From the NCBI GenBank assembly GCA_959347315.1, contig OY365807.1:10083652-10147651 (forward strand): 64,000 nucleotides of DNA, given 5' to 3'. Shown one piece after another: positions 1 through 23,576 of the stretch (its first letter is position 1; each line of letters opens with the position of its first letter). The notes below the pieces were generated by a model. That model had not been told where the DNA came from. It ran no database searches and saw only the letters and a program-made list of their open reading frames with translations. Source of the DNA: Bimastos eiseni (lineage: Eukaryota; Annelida; Clitellata; Crassiclitellata; Lumbricidae). A program made the translations under genes and the position numbers.

Positions 1-759
1 GAAATGCGTGATTTTATTTAAAACTTACATTAAATTAAAAGCGTTCCGCTTAATTAAAAAATAATTATTGCCACAATTTATCAACACTAATTATGATTAT
101 TGTGTTCCTAATTGTATTCTTATTTTTGGACTGTCTACTTTCACGCTAGCTGTCAATTTTGGGGTTTTGGAAGTAAGGCAGCCATTCTGTAACACACAAG
201 CAGGAATCAATTACCCTGTCCAAACGCACAGGCCACAGAGCTGAAACGGGGGAAAAATGGAGAGTGTGTGTATTGGATATGATTTATTCCATGAAGGAGC
301 ATTTTATTTCAGCGTGGGATAATGGAGAAGCATAAATTTAGAATTGTTAAGAGTTATTGTTATTGAACATTTTATTAATAATTGTAATGATTCTGCCAGA
401 GCCTTTCATCATGAGGAATGCAAAAGAGAGATCGTAATAATTATAGGCTACTTGCTCCATTTTAATTCGTTCCACTATTATAGTTTCAAGTATTTTTATA
501 GTTATAATTACTTTCTTGATAATTAGAAGAAAATCTGCATCACATTCTGGACATCTGGATTTTTCGACATGGGTCAGGGCTTTGTGGCATCATATCTGGC
601 CTTTGTGACGACGTGTGACGAATGGGGAGGGAGTCAAAAATCGTCATAATTGCGTTACTCCTTCTCTGGACGGCCCCTAATTGAAATAACATGCAGTACT
701 ACTAATAATAATATTACCTATACTACCATTAGATGTATTTCCACTTCCACTACAACTAT

Positions 760-797
<38 letters not shown>

Positions 798-1450
798 ATA
801 TTAATACTAGTCATCGTTATCATCATCAGTAGTTCGTGACGCCAGCCATATGGCGACGATGGGTACAAATAAATGACCTCCATTATTCTCGGTCATTTGT
901 CAAGTCCATTGTTCCACTGTTTATATCCTCATTTACATTATCAATCCTAGGAAGTTCTGGTCTACTAATATCACTAGTCACAACATTTGCATCGGAATTC
1001 CAATCATATAAGTCCATGGCTGTATGTTAAAGATAAAGTTTCCAAATCCGCTGTAAATTCGATCCGTCGCTGTAGATTCCTCTAATTGCACGATCGTGAT
1101 GTATAAGTTACTTCAATCTTCTTCTCCTGCCAACACTATTTCATAATTAGATATCAGTTTCAATTTTTTAAACACGGAGTACAATGCGGAATTAAATTGC
1201 TGTTGCAAATCGAGAAGGATTTACGGACTGTTTTTTACGATCCAGTCTGTCTGTGGCCAATGTTCTTCAATTGCTTCCTCCTACAAACATGAGACATAGA
1301 CGGAGGATACGTCATCGCCCGCCTGCTCTATATCGCCATGCATCCGGTGCGTGCTTCGAAGGCCTGCTTCTGTGCATCTACGCATTGTTTTTCATTGATA
1401 GGTAGGCCTAAACCTATATAATGTGATATCATATAAGCTTACAAAATGTG

Positions 1451-1500
<50 letters not shown>

Positions 1501-1562
1501 CGCTTTGGTCACCAAAACGCTCGCCAGACAATCTCACGTCAGCGTCATTGATGGACTTGTAA
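1..1562. other. Intergenic, no gene recognised
   Basis: AT-rich sequence with only short chance reading frames. It contains an (ACT)n tract near 762-797 and an (AT)n tract near 1454-1497. I see no homology, convincing splice structure or RNA gene. Confidence 0.6.
1454..1497. repeat. (AT)n microsatellite
   Basis: Pure alternating AT tract of about 40 bases, seen directly. Confidence 0.9.
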
Positions 1563-2768
1563 GGGGCCGTTCACATATTATATAACGCTCAAGGGGTAGG
1601 TGGGTGGGTTCCGGTTTTGTTAGCGTTATATTGTGTAGGGTGGGGGAGGGTAGGTTGAAGGTTTTGCTATATAACAAACTTTTTTCACCTGATGCTATTT
1701 TGCGTGTTTGCTTGCCAATTGGACATTCCATGTAACACGAACCTTCATTGTTTAATCGAAGTTCACAATACGTTGTGAACCAAAACTAGCACCATTAGCT
1801 GCCACCTGGCTTATTGATTTGACGTTCTTAGTTATTATTTTATAAATCCATATTTAACAATTTGCTGTTTACAATTTTAACAATTTCATGTGCATAGCTC
1901 TAAACACTCTAAAATTCAATTCTATGTGCTTTGTTTTGATTCTCGCTTAAATTAAAATTAATTCACTTGAAATAATTATTTTAGTAGGTATTATCATGAT
2001 GTTTGATTTTATTTTCTATAGCATGTGTAAATAGTTTATGTTTGCTTAAATACCCAATTGCAGTTGTAGTACGCACTCTGTATACATCATACGCTATTAA
2101 ATAGGTAGAGTTGTACCGCGAACTTATCGATAAATACCTGATAGTTCAATATTAAACCAATCCATTCTGTGTGATACCGTAATGCTCATTTCTACTGCAA
2201 AACAGGAGGGAAACTAAAACGGTGTTTTTAAATAGGATGTACGTCACTACCATGTATTATCATGCTCTATTATAGTAGACTTAGGCTACATGTAGATACA
2301 TGGTGACAATCGTCGATTACCCAATTTGTTACCGTAATTAATACAAGTGAATTTAATGCAATTGAAAGTCCGATTATTAAGATGCAGAGGAGCTCCATAC
2401 ATCCGGTCTAATCATCATTGGCACGAGAGAGTACACAATTTTAAGGTAGCTCTTGTTACATTGCTAATTGGGCATATGATGATTTTTACTGCAGTTTTGA
2501 ATTGGATAAATGCAATTTTCAGCTGAATCACTACTATTAAAGTGCTAACTAACATCGTATTGTTATAAAATTGTCAAATTGTGCAATACAATTATGTCGA
2601 TTGTATATCTTTTAATGTGCTTATAGGCTGGGGTGGGGTAGGGGGTTGGGTAGCATATCTGTTATATAATATAGGGGTGGGGTCACAGCTGCTGTTATAT
2701 AACGTTATTAGGGGTAGGGGTGGGTCAAAATTGGGATTTTATGCGTTATATAATATGTGAACGGTCCC
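1563..2768. mobile_element. Harbinger-like MITE, copy 1
   Basis: The ends form terminal inverted repeats of 26 bases. The left end starts GGGGCCGTTCACATATTATA, and the reverse complement of the right end (2743-2768) matches it at 25 of 26 positions. TAA stands directly outside both ends, fitting the TWA target duplication of PIF/Harbinger transposons. There is no transposase reading frame, so it is non-autonomous. A homologous copy lies at 42570-43587, and a related element with diverged ends at 51487-51974. Superfamily assignment rests only on target-site length and is an inference. Confidence 0.8.
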
Positions 2769-2840
2769 TAACGACAGTCACAAAATTCTGCTTAATTCTA
2801 CATTGTATCTTGGAATGAAAGAGATATTTTAAATAAATTG

Positions 2841-3040
2841 NNNNNNNNNNNNNNNNNNNNNNNNNNNNNNNNNNNNNNNNNNNNNNNNNNNNNNNNNNNN
2901 NNNNNNNNNNNNNNNNNNNNNNNNNNNNNNNNNNNNNNNNNNNNNNNNNNNNNNNNNNNNNNNNNNNNNNNNNNNNNNNNNNNNNNNNNNNNNNNNNNNN
3001 NNNNNNNNNNNNNNNNNNNNNNNNNNNNNNNNNNNNNNNN
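2841..3040. other. Assembly gap (200 N)
   Basis: A run of 200 undetermined bases, a standard placeholder length. Any reading frame through it is meaningless. Confidence 0.99.
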
Positions 3041-3306
3041 GTCCGCGTCATTTCCGAATTCGCTTCATATCAGCGCGTGTTATTAGTGAGGTTCGAGTGT
3101 ATAATATATATCTATGCCTGCTGCCTTCATCCGATATTTTAATATATGAAAATATACCTTAGATTTATTTCCATTTTTGCATTGGTTGTCTTGTCGTAAG
3201 GGCCTGCATTACGTAGGCCTATAATTATGTGACATGTTTTCATTTATGCACATCTACAGACATAATTTATATATAGGCTATTCACGTTGTAGTCTATTTT
3301 TGATGT

Positions 3307-3338
<32 letters not shown>

Positions 3339-3522
3339 CAGATTATGTGCGCGTGTGAGTGTGTTGGTTTGTGTTTGTGCCTGTACGTATGCTTCCGTGT
3401 GTTTGTTTGTGGGTGTAAAATCTTATAAAACATAGATCAGTCGAACCCGATTGAGTGCAGATGGCGTATCCGCGAAGGAGGTAAGTTCGCCACATGTTCA
3501 TGATCGGACGGACTTCCGCTCT

Positions 3523-3528
3523 CTCTTC

Positions 3529-3560
<32 letters not shown>

Positions 3561-3953
3561 ACTGTTCTGTCTGTCTCTCTCTGTCTCTGCCTCTGTCTCT
3601 GCCTCTGTCTCTGTCTCTGTCTCTGTCTCTGTCTCTGTCTTTCTGTCTCTGTCTCTGTCTCTGTCTCTGTCTCTGTCTCTCTGTCTCTGTCTCTGTCTCT
3701 GTCTCTGTCTCTGTCTCTGTCTCTGTCTCTGTCTCTGTCTCTCTGTCTCTGTCTCTGTCTCTCTCTGTCTCTGTCTCTCTGTCTCTGTCTTTCAGTCTCT
3801 GTCTCTGTCTCTGTCTCTGTCTCTGTCTCTGTCTCTGTCTTTCTGTCTCTGTCTCTGTCTCTGTCTCTGTCTCTGTCTCTCTGTCTCTGTCTCTGTCTCT
3901 GTCTCTGTCTCTGTCTCTGTCTCTGTCTCTGTCTCTGTCTCTCTCTGTCTCTC

Positions 3954-4032
<79 letters not shown>
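3523..4032. repeat. (TCTCTG)n / (TC)n microsatellite block
   Basis: About 500 bases of TCTG, TCTCTG and finally pure TC repeats. Long open frames on both strands here (Ser-Val, Leu-Cys, Arg-Glu or Arg-Asp repeats) are artefacts of the repeat. Confidence 0.95.
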
Positions 4033-4037
<5 letters not shown>

Positions 4038-4039
4038 CT

Positions 4040-6061
4040 GCTTCCGATAACAGACAAACGCAAAGACAAAGATGGGACGATCGAGGAAGAGCCTGCACTC
4101 ACTAAAGTCATGGTACGTGGACTGCGTGCGCCACCTAGCGCCCGCACGAGCACTTAGCAAGGAATGCGGATCGCTCGGACGGCCACGCAATGCAATGCAC
4201 ATATCTATGCTTCAGTTCCACCAGCAGTGCATATGTATCTATGCTATGGCGAACGCGCTGAGAAACAGGTGCTTGAATACAAGGACGATCGCACTTGGTC
4301 TGGTAAGTACCTGGTTTTTGGATAGCAGGTTTATGATCGAATTTAGTAGTCAATGTAATGTATACACGCCTTATAGGAATGCGTTAGACTAAACTGGCAT
4401 TCGAGAAGTAGGACAGAGGGCAATTGGCGGGGCAATAGGACCATAGCTCTATAGAGCCTCTATTTGTTTTTCAAAGTGCAGGGCACTATTGTGTTGTCAC
4501 TCCTAAGCCGGATCTAGAGTAACCCATTTTTGAAGATAGATAGGGTCGTATTGAAACTTGGGAATGTAAAATAAGACCGTGAAGATAAGAAAGTTTCTTC
4601 TTATTAAATAGTCAGAGAATGGATTGCTGAACTCTTTGGCTGCCCTGCATGGCTTATATCCTAGCATCCATTCCCGTTTACAAACTCCATTTTCAATACA
4701 ACGGTCGGAGGTCCAATCCCCGACAAGACAGACATATTTGTCACCGTTTTGTTGCTAGTCTGATACACAGCGTATACATTATATGAGCCACTTTGCTAGA
4801 TTTGCAATAGTAAACATTGTGTTCATACCACGTCGTACAGTTTTGTATACCGTCATTAAACACCAGTTCTGACACGACGAGGTGTCGTTTACCTGCACTT
4901 AAAAAATGCATGCGCCTTTTACAAGTGGCCACGTACTTCGCAGCCGATGATATGCGTCTTCGAACTGGCCGTGTTTCAGAATCTAATCGACTGCTGAGAG
5001 ACAGACAGAAACAGACAGAGAGACAGAAAGACAGACAAACAGAGAGACAGAGACAGAGAAACAGACAGAGAGACAGAAAGAGGGAGAAACAGAGAGACAG
5101 AGACAGAGAGAGAAACAGTAAGACAGAGTCAGAGTCAGACAGCGACGTGGAGATACAGCGGCATAGATGGATATACATTGTATACTGCAGCAGATGTATC
5201 AAGACAGAGAAGCAGAGAAGGAGAGACCTATGGAGATAAAGAAATTCCGAGAGACAGTTAGCGACAATGACAGACGTAGAGAGAGCGAGAAAGAGAGACA
5301 GACAGACAGGCAGGAAGACAGACAGACAGAGACAGACAGAGACAGACAGAGACAGACAGAGACAGACAGAGACAGACAGAGACAGAGATAAACGGATAAA
5401 GTGACTGAGCAACAGAGACAGAAAGGACGGAAAGAGTGAACTGACTTTTAAGAGAGAGAAACAGAGACAGAAGCAATGAGGCGGGACGTATATTATATGG
5501 TCAGAGACAGAGACAGACAGGTAGACCTAGGCATTGACAAACAACTGGAGACTGCCACAGACAGGCAGGCGAGACGGAGATAGAGAGACAGAGAAATTCA
5601 GCGTTGGTTTGCGAGCGACGCCAAACCCCGCAGTGTCCGTTGGGTTAGTGGAGAGGATCCGTAGTAGGGCAAGGGACGATTTATTTCCCTCGTCGTTCAA
5701 TGAGTCTAGCCTACGTGTCGACTTTCATGTTGTCTTTTCTGTGCATAGACGCGAATGGACGAACAGAGTGTGGCCACATCAGACACAGGATGCGTTTTGT
5801 GGTCACTGGGAATCATGTACGTGTGATGTGCAGGAGCGAATTGTTTGGAAAAGATGCATTCGACGTTTGGTTGCCTAAACCAAAACAGCTGTGGATACTG
5901 GAAAGGGAGTCAAATCTGTGCTGGAAGCAATGAGTCCGTTAACGCACGAATTCATGGAGTCATGGAGGCATCACATGGCAAAAGTTTAAGTCCAAGCCAA
6001 ATGGGCATTAGTCCTGGACTCCAAACCCATCCATTTTTGGAGTCCTATAGTAGGCCAGCGT
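4040..6061. other. Intergenic, purine-rich simple repeats
   Basis: No gene recognised. Roughly 4998-5395 is a degenerate (GACA)n/(GAGACA)n tract on the + strand, which explains all the longer frames there. Overlapping frames at 5534-5933 look less repetitive but match nothing I know and have no clear splice signals. Confidence 0.5.
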
Positions 6062-6276
6062 GGGGCGCGGTGGCGTAGTAGGATGTTCGGTGCCTTGCGT
6101 TCGGAGGATCGCAGGTTCGAACCCAGCCCGAGTTACTGCATAGCGACCTTGGACAAGTTGCTCATCCATAATTGTCTGTGAGGAAGGCAATGGGAAAACA
6201 CCTCACTCTTCTCATCCCCGGGTGGCGTAAAGCCAATGGACCTGCCTTCGGGCACAGAACTCATCATCATCATTAG
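6062..6276 (+). mobile_element. tRNA-derived SINE with (ATC)n tail
   Basis: The head has a box A-like stretch (TGGCGTAGTAGG) and a box B-like stretch (GGTTCGAACCC) with tRNA-like spacing. A body follows, with the phrases TTGTCTGTGAGGAAGGCAAT and AATGGACCTGCCTTCGGGC, and the 3' end is CATCATCATCAT. A clear second copy lies in reverse orientation at 37632-37868 and a truncated one near 40150-40265. The internal promoter makes this a retroposed SINE and not a functional tRNA, since the 3' half does not fold as a tRNA. Confidence 0.85.
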
Positions 6277-6279
6277 GCC

Positions 6280-7166
6280 ATATTAGCTGCAAAACATTCT
6301 GAATTTCATTTGTATGCGACTATATAGGTATGAGAAGAGAAGAGATTCGCCAAATGTCAAATTGATGCCAACATTCAATCTAAAAAAGTTTTGTTTAAAG
6401 TTTTGCCACAAAGAGTTATAATTATTTTAGAAACGAAAGCTGTGGTTGGATCATATTATGTAGAATTGTAGCAAAGTGGGCGCTACTTAAACTAACTTTT
6501 CTATTCTATGTGTAAGATTATGTCAGAGGAACCTAGCTTCACAGGAAGAGACAGATCAAATATAGACTATTACACCGAAACACTCCGACGTTTTAACTAA
6601 CTCGCCTATTTGCGTCTTAAAATTTAAAAAATCTGCAGATGGTGCGAGTGTAAATGGAGATTGACATCATATCGAATGTCAGTGAATTTTGCAATTTGAA
6701 GGTGGACATGTTCAAATATCGGAATTTAAAGTAAATTGTCTGCAATAAATTCGTAAACGAACGTTTTGTTAAATGTACATATCGCCAGGCGTCATTCCGT
6801 TCGTTAGACTTTCCCGATAAATAATAAGCACCGGAACGCGTTCCAGACCTTCTACACCACTGGGGACTGTTCTTCTGGTTATTTATATGAGAGTTCTGAG
6901 CACTTACTTTACTTACCTACCTGCAATGGTGTCCGCTCTTTCGAGACATCGCTTTCAACAGTGTATAGCATATCATGTTAAATTAGAGGAGATGCGGCGA
7001 TCTTTAGGGTAATCCACATTAGTGGCTGCTTTCGGTAGACTTCGCTTACGGTAATGAGGGGAGAGGTTCCGATGCGCTTAAGTTTGGCGTGATGATACGC
7101 TTCTCCTGCAGCAGCAACTGTTGCCGCTGCTGCTGTTGCTGCTGCTGCTGTTGCTGCTGCTGCTGT

Positions 7167-7198
<32 letters not shown>

Positions 7199-8180
7199 TT
7201 GTTCCAGATGGTAACGCAGTTAATGAGGAGATGCTGGATGACAAGGAATCGATGCTTCCGACAGGAGATCGAGTTGTACTGGAAGCCAATGCGGTTGAAC
7301 TTTGACTTTGGGATAATGTCGCTCAAACGGTTTCGGATTATAATCTTATATCATATAATGATCTGATTTGAATTGAATCATTCTATTCTAAGTTAAACTT
7401 AATCTGTTTTTAAAACGACTTCGGTTGAAACGCTTCCGCTTCAATGTTGTCGTCATACTTCTGGCTGATACGAACTCAGCATAACTTATCATCGAACATA
7501 GTCTAACGTAATCTGATATGTCGTAATATATTGAAATCTATTTTATTCAAATATATTTTATGGCATATTCTGCTGAGATACGTTCTATTCTATTCTACCA
7601 TGTTCTGTTACACTGTATTTATTCCTTTCTAATGCTTCTTAAACATTCTTTTGTCGCGGTCCGGTCATTGTTTTGTTCAGCTTTACCGCGGATCTCTGCT
7701 TTCAGCATCAGCTCATATGACGATGTGTTATTTTAGAATTTATATTTTATGATATTAGGCCTATGTATTCTCACTGCCTATACAACTACAATCTTGGTAC
7801 TCTTACTGCATATTTAAAATTGTTCATTATATATTAGGAATCATTGAAGGAAATTGTTTTAAGTTTGGGTCAATAAGTCTCAATAAAAATTTTATATTCT
7901 ATGTTATTGCGATCAAACTAACAACAATGATAACATTGGACTACAAATTTTTTCCGAACAATCTGCAGTTAATTTCAATTGAGTTTGGCGTGCTGACACA
8001 GTGATGTGTTCTCAGGATGTTTCTACAACGGAAGGTTCTTGGTTCTTGGTTTTAGTAATGACCTGATAAATATTAATTGTTCGTCATCTTCATCGCTGAC
8101 GTCACCAAGATTTTCTATTTAATACTCAGATGGGAATTATTTAAGAAATTCATCTTTTGTGGCAATTGTTACTTCATCAG
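6280..8180. other. Intergenic, no gene recognised
   Basis: Mostly AT-rich. The one distinctive part is a CTG/TTG trinucleotide tract at about 7121-7203, which produces Leu, Ala and Ser runs in the three frames. No homology seen. Confidence 0.55.
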
Positions 8181-8181
8181 A

Positions 8182-8541
8182 TTAAATGCTTGAGACATCC
8201 ATTAAACCAGCTGAAGATAATGATGATTTGCTATTGCCCAGAACGTTTCCTGCCGTGTCCGTCAGAGATTGCCCAACAGTTTGCCAAACTTTATTCAGAG
8301 GTTCGTCATGGCTAACATAATTCGTCAGCTGCTTGATATGTGGACCAACAAATGTGCGTTCTCGTATCTCTGTCGTATTTAGTCTCTTGAGTACTTGAAC
8401 CTCTTTCCCGCTCTGTTCAATGCATTGACAGAATGAATCGTTCACAATAGTTATAGGCCTATGGAAAAGTGACAAGAAAACCTTACTGAGATCAACACAA
8501 AGTGGTTCGTGACGAACGTTCTTTAGGTCTGGTACCATCAT
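8182..8541 (-). pseudogene. Fragment of a transposon-associated multicopy gene
   Basis: An open 119-codon frame on the - strand. It contains KVFLSLFHRPITIVNDSF, ERTFVGPHIKQL, then NKVW and GNVLGNSK. This order (KV.LP.LHIKLG, then F.GPQIR.L, then AW, then NFLGN.K) is, from memory, that of a dispersed family of uncharacterised genes repeated in many invertebrate genomes. It starts and stops abruptly and abuts a Tc1-like relic on the same strand. Transposon origin is inferred; no function is proposed. Confidence 0.5.
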
Positions 8542-8566
8542 GGGATCCTACAACAGCCGTAAGGAA

Positions 8567-9054
8567 GTGAAATCACAGCTGGTGTTCACAAATCCTCCTT
8601 GTTCACGCACACACAATTGCAGACGTGGACGACATGGTTTGATGGCCAGGTCAATGATCACATGATCAAATAGCTGCCACTCCCTTAATCAGATCCTCCA
8701 TGGATCACAGATGATCGATGGTATACGAATGCGGGAACGATAAATGCGTCGCACCAGTACGCTCCAGATTTGATAATTAACTTGGCTCAACTGGATCGAG
8801 GTCTGGACTGTTGGGCGGTCACAGCTGCGGGGATATGACGTCGGGTGTTTGTCTGGACAGTAGAGATGGTCTCACGTTCTCGGTATGCAGAGGCACTTCT
8901 TGTCTCGTGCGTTTTTGCTACTGCCGGGTTTTCGGTCCACTGTGTCGGTTTCATCAATCTTCTTCAGCAATTTATTCAAAAACGACAGATACCAGCTTCT
9001 GTTCGGAAGTTCATTCACAAAACGTTTAGCTCCATAACCTTTTAATTGCCACAA
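8567..9054 (-). pseudogene. Degenerate Tc1/mariner (IS630)-type transposase, internally deleted
   Basis: The N-terminal part has a helix-turn-helix-like segment with NKLLKKIDETDTVDRKPGS. After about 60 residues it jumps to the end of the catalytic domain, where PNSPDLDP, a DHL segment and REQGGFVNTSCDF-like text can be read with stops and frame changes. In intact family members some 200 residues, with the first catalytic aspartates, lie between these parts, so this copy is deleted and dead. Family recognition is from established Tc1/mariner motifs; exact boundaries are approximate. Confidence 0.7.
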
Positions 9055-9059
9055 TAATT

Positions 9060-10620
9060 AACCTAAATTTATTTTCTTTTGTAAATATCATGTTTCTATA
9101 TCTTTGACACCAAAACAACAAGTGACGTTCCGTCGATAATAATGTCGACAGCGCATGATAAAGTAAGAGCCCATATTGGAATTTTCAATTTTACCAGGTA
9201 TGCTACGCCATTCAATTTCTTTGCTTATGCTGCATCAATTTAAGCCAAACTTCGCAGATTTATTTGAAAATGATGTGGGATACAGCACATATAATTTCAG
9301 TGATATAATTTTAATCTTCAAGCAGTTTCTGACAAACGTTAGGGGTCTACTTTCATCGGGACACAGTATATATATCTTCGTTTATTACACAAACTGATAC
9401 GCCGCAGTAAGTCACGTGAGGTGAAATTTGGTTGTCTACGGCATAAATTATAAGGTCCGCGTTTTCATAAATTCTGTGTTCGATATCGCCAATGCGAGGC
9501 GAAAGACAAAAAACGTTGGTTTCCTTTGCCTGCAGAATCCGTCCGTGAAGCCTAGGGCCGAGAAATTCCGCCTTTCACTCCTTGATAAATTTAGGTTCAT
9601 GATTAGGTAATCTGGCTCAGGTTGAGTTATCAGGTGAGGCTCACAGCACTTCAGTGGTTGGAATCGGCACCAATATGGTCTTCTGTAGACAGTCAATTCT
9701 GTAATTGCTATTTCTGCCCGTTGAACATCAACTTGCCGACTTGATATCAGCGCGTCTGTGTGTGAAAGCTTCTTTCATTGCCTGCCCTGCCTGCCCATCG
9801 TGACTAAGCATGCCCGGACATGCCTAAGGATGCCTAAGCCTTACCATTTATATCACTGGCTGTGCGACCTGCAGTTAGTGCGTGCCCTGAAGTAAATAAA
9901 CAGCAGCTGCTTACTTTGTGGGCAACATATAAGAAGACTGAAAATGTTAACGGAAATTCCAAGACAAAGGTGATTGCAAAAATTCTAGGTCGTAGAAAAT
10001 TTTCAAGGTCATTATCGTGGTCGGCAGCCCAAAATCCACAACGCTTTCAGGACGCAAAACCTATTCTGTCCAGTGTCATCCTCTCGATGCCCGGTGACTA
10101 TAACTACTCTTGGATCAGTACCGCAGAGGGGCTATACATCATAGTGTCACTGCTACAATCCAAGCTACAGTTCATTCTGTTCTATTGCATGGTTTTGCAA
10201 TATAGTCCAATCTTTTCTATTCTCCCATAGAAATTAAAACGTCATGGACACCCTTCCTTACTGTCGCCTTAGCAACCAGTCTATTCAGGACAGCATCCAG
10301 CTTCCGCAGTCGCAAAGCGCTTGATCCTGCGTACTCAACTCAACCGAAAAGGGCTCGTCGAAACTGAAAAATGGTCGTGTGATAATTTAAAAATAGCTTT
10401 GCTTCTAGGTATGTATGAATTTGTATGTCTGATAACAGTCGCCCAGCCTGTTGTGTACACTGCCGCAAGTAGCCTATATTGAATTAGCACAAAAGACCAT
10501 GCGAAGCCAATGAAGACGTTGAAAGGTGCTAGACAAATTGAGATCCACGCATAGCATCTGTAGGCCCTAGTCCTATGAATCGTCTGTTACAGTCGTATTA
10601 AGCTGTGTGAACCGATTGTG
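9060..10620. other. Upstream of the receptor gene, two unassigned frames
   Basis: A Cys- and Arg-rich 82-codon frame on the - strand (9448-9696) and a 122-codon frame on the + strand (9862-10230) are less repetitive than chance frames, but I recognise neither. A short stretch at 9788-9840 repeats GCCTGCC and ATGCC. The promoter and 5' exons of the muscarinic receptor may lie in or above this stretch; no TATA or other core element stands out. Confidence 0.4.
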
Positions 10621-10626
10621 TTTCAG

Positions 10627-10690
10627 ATGAACTCCGCCAGAATGGACATCCTATTCTGAGATGCGTTCTGCCGCCGTTGGCTCCTCTTAA
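10627..10690 (+). promoter_or_regulatory. Two upstream open reading frames in the receptor leader
   Basis: Directly after a possible splice acceptor (TGTGTTTCAG, ending 10626) come two short complete frames. 10627-10659 has 10 codons plus TGA, and 10661-10690 has 9 codons plus TAA. The main start at 10714 follows after 23 bases. If the acceptor is used, ribosomes must bypass both frames, which commonly lowers translation. Presence in the mature mRNA is inferred. Confidence 0.45.
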
Positions 10691-10713
10691 TCCTCCGAGG
10701 AGTTGCCATAGCA

Positions 10714-22307
<11,594 letters not shown>

Positions 22308-23576
22308 AACATACGTCGTTACTAAGGATGGCGTACAGTTTCGACGGTGAATTATTTGTGGTTAAGGTGTTTAGTGTAAACACCACAAATGAGGATTAGT
22401 TGTTTCGTGTAAACATAAGTGTTTGTTTTAAACATAAACACAGCAAACTGTTTATAGTAAACACCGTCAACTGGTTTTAGTGTTTGAGGTAAACATAACA
22501 GTGAGTTTAGTGTTTATTGTTTAACATGACAAACACTATCTGTGGTTATTGTAGACATGACAAACTGGTCTTTGTGCTTAATGAAAACATGACCATTGAC
22601 CAACTGGTTTGGTGTCCATTGTGAACACAACAAAGTGGGTCCAGTTTTTTCATAAACATGACATACTGATTTAGTGTTTAATTAGGAAAATGGGATCTAA
22701 TTATGTAATCATAAGTAAACATGATGTATATATAAACAGCAAGCGTTTTATTGAGTGTTGTATTTATAATGTAAACATGACAAATTGTTTTAATGTAAAG
22801 AAGTTAGATTGGCCTTTGCATGTCCTATGTACCTGTGTCAAACTAGTTCAAATATGGTAAACCTGTTTCTAAGCTTAAACAAAAAGGCGTCAAAACAGTG
22901 CTAGCATTGGTTTCAGTGTTTAACAAGAAAAACCAGTTTTTCCATTTAACATAAATGACCGTTTGAACTGCTTTTTTTCATGAGATGTGAACGTGATTTT
23001 ATTGCAAAATGCTAAAACGAAAATCTTAGCTCTTCGTATACCATGACCAATGCGTGAGCAACATTGCACAAATGTATTCTACCAAACATTTACATATGTG
23101 AACTAAATGCATGAAATGGGTTACGTTAGTGACTAAATTTGAATCACAAGTTAACCTAAAATTGGTCGGCTACTGCATGTACCAGTAACCATTATCAGTG
23201 AATGTTGTAATCAGAATCAAAATCATGACCAACAAATCGCAGTGAATTATAGATCAAATTGAGAACACACATCATCAGCAACAAGGAAACGTCATTGGAA
23301 ACAGACACTAATTCCAATTTGAAATAACATCATTGTTTCAATTATTCTCTCAGTCCTTCAGTGTTTCCTTCTCCCTCTCTTTATTGTTCTTCTTAACAGA
23401 ATAACAAACTACAAATGGCAAATAGTTGCAATATATTACTTACAGACTGCTGTAAATATGTTCATCTCCCTTCAATAATGATCGAGACAATGTTTACACA
23501 GAAGTTTCCAACAGTTTTGAATTTAATGGACTGTGTGCTCTAATAATTGAATGATTTCAGTGCTTTTAATAATAAA
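22308..23576 (+). other. Likely 3' untranslated region and flank of the receptor
   Basis: Follows the receptor stop. An AATAAA at 23571-23576 is the first clear polyadenylation signal on this strand, which would give a 3' UTR of about 1.3 kb; that is inferred. The first 500 bases are a degenerate repeat (22355-22820). Confidence 0.4.
22355..22820. repeat. Degenerate repeat rich in GTAAACA, just after the receptor stop
   Basis: Imperfect units built from GTTTAGTGTT, GTAAACA(C/T) and ATGACAAACTG recur at irregular 35-60 base spacing. GTAAACA occurs about six times. No coding frame. Confidence 0.7.

Noticed and set aside
2746..3086. Two frames consisting mostly of unknown residues
   Set aside because: They cross the assembly gap and have no sequence content.
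3343..4202. Overlapping long frames of Arg-Glu, Arg-Asp, Ser-Val or Leu-Cys repeats on both strands
   Set aside because: They are translations of a CT/GA microsatellite that stays open in several frames at once.
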